DNA of 64,000 nucleotides, taken from assembly GCA_944588485.1 (NCBI GenBank), contig OX155896.1, positions 44,451,196 through 44,515,195 on the forward strand. Direction: 5' to 3'. The notes beneath the pieces are model-generated. The model was not told the origin of the DNA. It saw only the letters and a list, made by a program, of their open reading frames with translations, and did no database searches. The translations under genes and the position numbers were made by a program. Position 1 is the first letter of the stretch. Every line of letters starts with the position of its first letter. The stretch comes from Phosphuga atrata. Taxonomy: Eukaryota; Arthropoda; Insecta; Coleoptera; Silphidae. Of this stretch, positions 56,853 to 64,000 are shown piece after piece.

Positions 56853-57323
56853 CTAATAATATTGTTAAGCTTATATCTCAATTAATTCGAACGCAATTTT
56901 ATTATATATTTGATATTATCTTTGTAGATAATTTAATCTAGTTTAAAAATGTTATTAACTAATTTAAGTATTGTTAATATTTTTGGAGATATAAAGCATT
57001 TACAAAATTGTTACGTATAGTCAATTTTCAAATGTCAATTGTTACATAAGTATTTATTAGTTAAATAAGTTCATAATTGTTACATATAGTGTCGATTCAG
57101 TTTTGTTTATCTTGTATCTCAGTTAGTTCCAAATCAATGATAACGTGTAATAATGCATTGTGTAGATAATATAATCCAGTTTTAAGAAATAATAATTACT
57201 TTAAACGATAATTGCAAATTTACGAATTATTTACGATAAAAAAGTCGAAGCAAAGTGGTTCAACTACTTGAACGAAGAGCAGTGGAGTGGGTTTGTCTAT
57301 GAAAAGCCAAATGTAAAAAAATA
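56853..57323. other. A+T-rich spacer
   Basis: Short direct repeats around TTGTTACATATAGT. No gene recognised. Confidence 0.45.
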
Positions 57324-57913
57324 GCGAAATATTTGTGAAATTTTAATACAAATTTTGGAAATCTTTCATATAGTCTTAACCAAAGGAAATATTTTGAAAA
57401 ATCTTGCATCAGTCGGCCCGTGCAAATGTTGGAAATTTCCTAAGAAATTTGGTCTATAAATTCAAAAAAAAAAAATTCGGAAATTCTTGCAATTTTCTTG
57501 TCTGTTCATATTTTGGAACTAAGACTAACCCTCCTAAGAAATTATGTCTTTTAATAAATTCAAAGCCAAAGATAATTGTTTTCCTAAAAATTTCAAGGTC
57601 AAAATTCCAAAATTATTTCGAAATATTTGTGAAATTTTAATACAAATTTTGGAAATCTTTCATATAGTCTTAACCAAAGGAAATATTTTGAAAAATCTTG
57701 CATCAGTCCGCCCGTGCAAATGTTGGAAATTTCCTAAGAAATTTGGTCTATAAATTCAAAAAAAAAAAAATTCGGAAATTGTTGCAATTTTCTTGTCTGT
57801 TCATATTTTGGAACTAAGACTAACCCTCCTAAGAAATTATGTCTTTTAATAAATTCAAAGCCAAAGATAATTGTTTTCCTAAAAATTTCAAGGTCAAAAT
57901 TCCCAAATTATTT
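57324..57913 (+). repeat. Near-identical 295-bp tandem duplication
   Basis: Two head-to-tail copies (57,324-57,618 and 57,619-about 57,913), both starting CGAAATATTTGTGAAATTTT. They differ by only a few bases (GTCGGCCC against GTCCGCCC, A-run length), so the duplication is recent compared with most repeats here. Open frames 57,404-57,753 are shadows. Confidence 0.93.
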
Positions 57914-58088
57914 CCATTCGAGCGCCATTTTTTTTTAAATTTCACTCGATTTTATAAATAAACAAAGTAATGAATAAAATAACTAGATGTATACAAAAAT
58001 TGATTAAGAAACTCGAAATACGACTATTTGAACGAAGGGCAATGTTAGAAAGCCGCAAATGTCTAGCAAAGAGCCGCATGTAGCTCGT

Positions 58089-58133
58089 TATCTAGTTCAG
58101 GGGTGAACCCATTGAACACCCCTGAACTAGATA
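58089..58133. repeat. Perfect 17-bp inverted repeat, 11-nt loop
   Basis: TATCTAGTTCAGGGGTG at 58,089-58,105 pairs exactly with 58,117-58,133. The preceding AAAGAGCCGCATGTAGCTCG resembles sequence just inside hAT ends, so it may be a rearranged hAT terminus. Confidence 0.9.
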
Positions 58134-58143
58134 AACATTTTAG

Positions 58144-59551
58144 AGGTCTATAAAGCTTGCACCCCCACCTTTTAAAAATTAAAATTTGATAAGACCAGAA
58201 TTATATGATCTTCATATGCTAATTATGTGCCGCAATCGCATTTTTTGCGCTCGAAGCGTTCAATGAAAAAATCAAATTTTACTAGAGGGGTGCTAACTTA
58301 CAGTCAAGCTAGCACCCACCCATCTGAAAAATTGGGATATCGATACCAAATAAGCACTATAATTATGTGCTATTTATGTATTTATGTTTAAAGTACCCCG
58401 GAGCGAATTCGCTAACTCAACCCCTTGTGCGAAAAACTTTGCTATTTACATTTTTTGTGCTCAAACCCTGGTACGAAAATATCACCAGGAACTGTATTAG
58501 CCTTAACAGGCGAAATCTTTAATAAGCGAGAACGGAAATTTTAAATGACGCAAAATTATTGCAATAATTATGTACACTCAAGATATGCTATTTACGATTT
58601 TTGTGCTTAAACCCTTGTGCGGAAAACTCACCCCCAACGGAATGAGCCATAAGAGGTGAAATCTATAATATTCGAGCACACAGATTTTAACCAAAGCGAT
58701 ATTGTTGCAATAATTATGTATTCTCCAGATATGATATTCGCGATTTTTGTGCTGGCACCCTTGTACAAAAAATTCACACCGAACTGTATTAGCTTTAAGA
58801 GGTGAAATTTTAATAATCGAGAACATATATTTTAAATGTGCTCTCCAGATATGTTATTTATGATTTTTGTGCTCAAACCCTTGTACGAAAAAGTCACCCG
58901 GAACTGTATTAGCCTTTAGAGGCAAATCCTTTAATAAATGAGGGAGTTATTAGTAATAAATGACAGTTCGGGGTGACTTTTTCGTATAAGGTTGCGAATC
59001 GAAAAATCGTAAATAGCAGATATGGAGAGCACATAATTATTTCAACAATTTCGCGTCATTTAAAATTTCTGTTTCCGAATATTAAAAATTTCGCCTCTTA
59101 AGGCTAATACAGTTCGGGGTGAATTTTTCGTACAAGGGTGCGAGCACAAAAATCGGGAATATCATTTCTTGAGAACACATAATTATTGCAACAATATCGT
59201 TTTGGTTAAAACTAGTGTTTATATATTATGGATTTCAACTCTTATGGCTCATTCCATTCGGGGTGAGATTCTCGCACAACGGCTTGAGTTAGCGAATTCG
59301 CTCCGAGTTACTTAGATAAGCACATAAATAACACATAATTGTACTGCTTTTTTGGTATCGGAATCCCAATTTTTCAGATGAGTGGCTGTAAGTTAGCACC
59401 CCCACTAGTAAAATTTTATATTTTCATTGGACACTTCGAGCACAGAAATCGCGATTGCGGCACTAAATTGAAGAAGCAGATGAAGAGCACATAATTCTGG
59501 TCTTATAAAATTTTAATATTGAAGAGGTTGGGGTGCCAGCTTTATAGACCT
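58144..59551. mobile_element. Foldback element, second copy
   Basis: Same family as 31.3-33.4 kb. The ends AGGTCTATAAAGCTTGCACC and GGTGCCAGCTTTATAGACCT pair. Internal tandem units with CTTGTACGAAAAAGTCACCC and GAACTGTATTAGCCTTAAGA are direct in the left half and inverted in the right. Target duplication not clear. No coding capacity. Confidence 0.88.
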
Positions 59552-59599
59552 ACACTTTTAGATAGGGTGGTAAAACTTAGGGAGACAATACTAAACAGA

Positions 59600-59711
59600 A
59601 AAGACTACGTATATATTACAGGACTACATATGTAAGACAGGACAACATATACAAGGCAGGACTACATATGTAAGATAGGGTGACTATACATATAAGATAG
59701 GACTACATATA
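59600..59711 (+). repeat. Degenerate GGACTACATATGTAAGACA repeat
   Basis: About five 20-22-bp units alternating ACAGGACTACATATGTAAG and CAGGACAACATATACAAG. Confidence 0.7.
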
Positions 59712-59911
59712 CAAAGTGGCCCAAAAGTAGGTATACAGTAAGTATACAGGTGGCTGACCATGGATGGAAATAGGTTGGATAGGTTGCAGAAATGCATTAA
59801 TGCCGAAGGTGGACATTTTGAGCACCTTCGGATTTAAATATGTAATTAAACCTGTAATTCAAAAATTAAATAATAACAGTATTGCTGTGTACCTACTTTT
59901 GGGCCACTCTG
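59712..59911 (+). mobile_element. 200-bp MITE with TA duplication
   Basis: Ends CAAAGTGGCCCAAAAGTAGG and the complement CAGAGTGGCCCAAAAGTAGG, flanked by TA (59,710-59,711; 59,912-59,913), as expected for mariner-type mobilisation. The interior has a second dyad, CCGAAGGTGGAC against CACCTTCGG. Confidence 0.9.
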
Positions 59912-59919
59912 TATAAGAC

Positions 59920-59969
<50 letters not shown>

Positions 59970-59978
59970 GTCTTATAA

Positions 59979-60171
59979 GCCCAAAAGTAGGTACACAGCA
60001 ATACTGTTATTACTTAATTTTTGAATTACAGGTTTAATTACATATTTAAATCCGAAGGTGCTCAAAATGTCCACCTTCGGCATTAATGCATTCCTGCAAC
60101 CTATCCAACCTATTTCCAGCCATGGTCAGCCACCTGTATACTTACTGTATACCTACTTTTGGGCCACTTTG
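59979..60171 (-). mobile_element. MITE, inverted partner copy
   Basis: Inverted copy of the 59,712 MITE. It lacks the first ~7 bp at the inner end; the outer end ...GGGCCACTTTG is followed by TA. Shared flanks on both sides show it arose by inverted duplication rather than separate insertion. Confidence 0.9.
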
Positions 60172-60206
60172 TATATGTAGTCCTATCTTATATGTATAGT
60201 CTTATA

Positions 60207-60207
60207 A

Positions 60208-60283
<76 letters not shown>
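60207..60283. repeat. (AT)n microsatellite
   Basis: Long AT/TA run between the palindrome and the 255-bp satellite. Confidence 0.98.
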
Positions 60284-60287
<4 letters not shown>

Positions 60288-60289
60288 TA

Positions 60290-62200
60290 AATTTTAACCC
60301 TTTTCAGTCTATTGGGGCATATTTAACCCATCCATCTGCCACAATTTGATCATTATTTATGCCTAAGTGGGACAAATACATCCCATCAACAGCAAACAAT
60401 TTATGGAACCAACTAAATAGTGGGACTGCATGTTAAAAAAAACATTAAACATCTTCGATAATTTAGAGATTTTTTTTGTTCATTATTAATGCCTAGGTGG
60501 GACAAATATATCCCACTAACAGTAAAAGACTATTCCAATTTTAACCCTCTCCAGTCTATTGGAAAATATATAATCCATCCATCTACGATAATTAGTGAGT
60601 AAGTTTTGTTCATTATTTATGTCTAAGTGGGACAAATACATCCCATCAATAGCAAACTTTTTATGGAAGTAACTAAATGAACTGCATGCTTAAAAAAAAC
60701 ATTAAACATCTTCGATAATTTATAGATTATTTTTGTTCATTATTAATGCCTAGGTGTGAGAAATATATCCCACTAAGACTATTCAAATTTTAACCCTCTC
60801 CAGTTTATAGGAAAATATATAACCATTCCATCTGCAATAATTAGTGAGTTAGTTTTGTTCATTATTTATGTCTAAGTGGGACAAATACATCCCATCAAAA
60901 GCAAACTTTTTATGGCACTAACTAAATGAACTGCATGTTTAAAAAAAACATTAAACATCTTCGAAAAATTGTAGATTACTTTTGCTCATTATTAATGACT
61001 AGGTGGGACAAATATATCCCACTAACAGCAAAAGATTATTCAAATTTTAACCCTATTCGGTCTATTGGAAAATATATAACCCATCCATCTACGATAATTA
61101 GTGAGTTAGTTTTGTTCATTATTTATGTCTAAGTGGGACAAATACATCCCATCAAAAGCAAACTTTTTATGGAACTAACTAAATGAACTGCATGTTTAAA
61201 AAAAACATTAAACATCGTCGATAAATTCTAGATTACTTTTGTTCATTATTAATGACTTGGTGGAACAAATATATCCCACTAACAGCAAAAGACTATTCAA
61301 ATTTTAACCCTCTGAAGTCTATTGGAAAATATATAATCCAACCATCTACGATAATTAGTGAGTTAGTTTTGCTCATTGTTTATGTCTAAGTGGGACAAAT
61401 ACATCCCATCAAAAGCAAACTTTTTATGGAACTAAATGAACTGCATGTTTAAAAAAAACATTAAACATCTTCGATAAATTGTAGATTACTTTTGCTCATT
61501 ATCAATGACTAAGTGGGACAAATATATCCCACTAACAGCAAAAGACTATTCAAATTTTAACCCTATTCAGTCTATTGGAAAATATATAACCCATCCATCT
61601 ACGATAATTAGTGAGTTAGTTTTGTTCATTATTTGTGTCTAAGTGGGACAAATACATCCCATCAACAGCAAACTTTTTATGGAACCAACTAAATGAACTA
61701 CATGTTTAAAAAAAACATTAAACATACTCGATAATTTGTAGATTACTTTTGTTCATTATTAATGTCTAGGTGGGACAAATATATCCAAGTAACAGGAAAA
61801 GGCTATTCAAATTTTAAGACTTTCCAGTCTAGTGGGACATATATAACCCATCCCTGCACGATAATTTGGGAATAAGTGTTCATTATTTATGGCCAAGTGG
61901 GACAAATACATCCCAGCTACAACAAACGACTTAGGGAACCAACCAAATGAGCTGTATGTTTCACAAAAACATTAAACATCTACGGTAATATAGGGATTAC
62001 TTCTGTTCACTATTAAGGTTTAGGAGGGATAAATATATTCCAGCAACAGCAAACGACTACTCAAATTTTAAACGTTTCCAGTCTAATGGGACATATATAA
62101 CCCGTGCATTTTCGATAATTTGTTAGTTAGTTTTGTTCATTACTTATGTCTAAGTGGGACAAATACATCCCAGCTGCATCAAATGGCTTTAAAAAAACAA
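60290..62200 (+). repeat. ~255-bp satellite, eight copies
   Basis: Units start TTTTAACCCT(C/A)TxCAGTCTATT at about 60,293, 60,538, 60,788, 61,046, 61,302, 61,556, 61,813 and 62,068. Each unit is a dimer of ~125-bp halves, each half carrying the short dyad GTGGGACAAATA(C/T)ATCCCA. The last two copies are the most diverged. Open frames are artefacts. Confidence 0.95.
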
Positions 62201-62587
62201 CAAAATGAACTGTATGTTACAAAAAAGAAAATATATTAAAGTAATCAATTAAATGAGACCTAAATAGTTGTCCTAACTAATTTTTGAAAATAAAGCCGAC
62301 TTGCAAGCGGTAATATTTTACCATTTCATTTACAACTTTGCTTTTAATTTGTAAACATTAACATATAGTAGTCTCAACACAAAACGATCGAAAAGGAAAA
62401 AGAAACGCTTTGTCTAGTTCAACTAGCCGAGAAGACTAAATTTGCTTGGCAAAAATAAAACTTTGCAATTTAATCAACGACAAAATATCTTAGGGCAACC
62501 GGCGATAGAAAACCTAACCTAAAATTTTTTCCTGTCACAAATCAAAGAGAAATAACGACAAATTTCCATTAAGAAAAACCAAAGTTA
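62201..62587. other. Transition sequence
   Basis: A+T-rich, no gene recognised. AACCTAACCTAAAA near 62,512 is too short to be telomeric. Confidence 0.4.
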
Positions 62588-63010
62588 GAAAGAGAAAACG
62601 TAAATTCCACTTACCTCCGGTTTTCCCTGCAGCTATCCTCGCAAATTCCTACGCCATTTTCACCCTGGTTTTCCCTACAGCGATCCTCCCAAATTCCTAC
62701 GCCATTTTCACCACATTTCGGGAAGATAACCGGGCACGTCTTGCTTCATAAAAATTGCAATACCGCGAGAATGAAGAAGGCGGAGTAAGCAGGGCGACCA
62801 ACGTAATTAGCATTAAATGTCATTACGATTTTTTCGGTTTTCCGAAAATTGTGGTGGATGCACAATGAACGAGAGGCGAGCACGGTTGGAGGGAGACAGA
62901 GATATGAGGAACAGGTGATTAGTGAATTGACACAACGAAAACAAATGGCGAGAATATTTTAATAAATTATCGAAATGGTTTTTTAACATTCTAGCAAAAT
63001 GGAAGGTAAG
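62588..63010. promoter_or_regulatory. Promoter-like island with outward-facing splice donors
   Basis: Richer in G+C than the rest of the last 10 kb. On minus, a strong donor CCGGAG|GTAAGT at 62,615/62,614 could end a noncoding first exon. On plus, GCAAAATGGAAG|GTAAGC gives an ATG at 62,999 and a donor at 63,005/63,006. A 48-bp tandem duplication (62,619-62,666; 62,667-62,714) of GGTTTTCCCT(G/A)CAGC(T/G)ATC lies next to the minus donor. The arrangement fits a divergent promoter of two host genes, but no coding exon was found to support it. Confidence 0.3.
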
Positions 63011-64000
63011 CATAAAATAATACTCCTATTAATTAGTTTAATTGTGTTATTTGTGTATTTATAATTGGGTTATCAGTATGTGTGTATTTATTAGTAGAGA
63101 TCGGATTTTAGGCAAAACACCTATCGTCAGTTTTTCAGGCATCGACTTTCTAATAATACACAAATTTGTTTTAGTAAATTCTGAATCATTAGAGCCCTAT
63201 TTGATTTTGCCTTTTTTTGCCTTTTTTGTACTATTTTTTTTATCACCTATTTTACCAGGTATTTTGCCTATTTTCGTTTATTTTTACCTATATTTGCCTA
63301 TTTCTGTGTCTATTTTGTATTCTTGGCATTTTCTTATGCAATTTAGGTCTATTTATCATAAATTAGATTTGTGACCAGTCTTTGAGAAGCCATCCTACCT
63401 TCACCAGACGAAATTCTTTTTTTTTTGCTTTTAGCGGTGTCACAGACCGATTTGGTTGATCATCCCCTTTCTTTTGTTAAAATACGGCGAAACTTACGCA
63501 ACCAACTATTCCCTCCACTCCATAATTTTCTCAGCGTTCCTTGAAAACCTAGCCCTTCTACAGATCGTGAATAACTAACGTAATATTTGAAAGTTCCCTT
63601 CTCACTGTAGTCATTGCCTTTATATCAGTTGTTTCTGCTGTTTGTTTGGCCCTTGTAGTCTTGTGTTGTAGTTAGGGTTACCACCCGTACTTTATAATAA
63701 AGTATTGTATGTTATTTCTGGTAATTATACTCTATACTTTATGAGAACAAAAAAGTACGCGAAAATACTTTATTTCGCATGATTTGATTTCTCTGGAATT
63801 CACTTACTGGAATTCATCTAGCTACAACAAAAATGGAATCACTAGTTACAGAAGTGTATATGCTATACAAAATGTAATAGATACTTCTAACAAAAAATAT
63901 ATAGAACTGTTCCACCATTAGTAATACAATATTTTACGGCCGAAAATGGCATTCAAAACAAATGATTCGTTTTTTTATGAAAATACCAACTAATCTGCTG
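63011..64000. other. T-rich and unassigned sequence
   Basis: 63,205-63,350 is a degenerate TTTTGCCTATTT-type tract; the hydrophobic 110-codon frame through it is an artefact of the T-richness. From 63,400 the composition is more balanced but no gene, RNA or transposon is recognised. TACTTTATAATAAAGTA near 63,690 is a small dyad. Confidence 0.4.

Larger units (their letters stand above)
59682..60201. repeat. 520-bp near-perfect palindrome centred on (AT)n
   Basis: The left arm (59,682 to ~59,930) and right arm (~59,960 to 60,201) are inverted copies with only a few substitutions and a short deletion in the right arm (CACTCTG lost near 59,979). The centre is a ~40-bp AT run. Each arm contains one copy of the MITE below. 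Confidence 0.95.

Noticed and set aside
56183..56941. Three short frames sharing RWFVLEPPPPLTLT-like peptides
   Set aside because: They are translations of the MITE terminal repeats in two orientations, not a gene family.
57404..57753. Two similar Lys/Phe-rich frames
   Set aside because: They repeat because of the 295-bp tandem duplication and show no coding signature.
56165..58100. A hAT element bounded by CAGGGATCAGCAAACTTT and GAGCCGCATGTAGCTCG
   Set aside because: The left end looks hAT-like, but no matching right terminal repeat or 8-bp duplication could be found and no transposase is present; left as a possibility only.
60290..62200. CRISPR-like appearance of regularly spaced repeats with dyads
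   Set aside because: Units are ~255 bp and tandem with no unique spacers. The genome is clearly eukaryotic; this is a satellite.
63042..63374. Hydrophobic 110-codon frame, possible membrane protein
   Set aside because: It crosses a T-rich degenerate repeat (TTTTGCCTATTT); the Phe/Leu/Ile content follows from base composition.

Overview
The window looks like nuclear DNA from an arthropod, most likely an insect. It is strongly A+T-rich and has no operons or dense coding. Almost everything recognisable is a decayed transposable element, minisatellite or satellite. The element mix (RTE, R1-like, Jockey/CR1-like and RLE-type LINEs, Tc1 and Tc3-like elements, hATs, a Helitron, many TIR MITEs) is typical of large insect genomes. 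Order and species cannot be fixed from the sequence. No complete host gene is visible. There are only weak hints: a possible acceptor plus short exon at 12.85 kb, a possible terminal exon at 50.8-51.0 kb (minus), and a promoter-like island with outward-facing splice donors at 62.6-63.0 kb.

Layout. 0-4 kb: fragments of three or more LINEs and one DDE transposase, with a perfect 30-bp palindrome. 5-9 kb: Tc1 transposase relic, tRNA-type SINE, an RT-dead LINE fused to an R1-clade 3' end. 9-15.5 kb: 14-bp and 21-bp minisatellites with a MITE and two LINE 3' ends inserted, plus a dimeric ~440-bp satellite that recurs at 17.7-21.1 kb in both orientations. 15.5-17.4 kb: an internally deleted LINE (family N) whose fuller sister is at 46.8-49.7 kb. 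22-25 kb: the best-preserved LINE, an RTE-clade element with two frameshifts. 25-27.9 kb: a TIR transposon with a DDE transposase related to the fragment at 2.4-3.2 kb. 28-46 kb: two copies of one CR1/Jockey-like LINE (family A). The minus copy holds a 340-bp satellite and a 2.2-kb foldback element. The plus copy holds an unidentified insert, a 2.8-kb hAT, a minus-strand LINE, a CACAGTGG-type TIR element and a second hAT. Each copy supplies empty sites for insertions in the other, so the insertion history can be read within the window.

50-64 kb: minisatellite, RLE-type LINE tail, a Helitron lacking a visible Rep domain, several MITEs, a second foldback element, a 520-bp near-perfect palindrome, an eight-copy ~255-bp satellite, and finally the more G+C-rich island around 62.6-63.0 kb.

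The coding sequences do not form a pathway. They are independent mobile-element genes, nearly all broken by stops, frameshifts, internal deletions or substitutions of catalytic residues. Family names come from recognising protein motifs, not from a database search. Repeat boundaries are exact only where target-site duplications or terminal repeats are stated.
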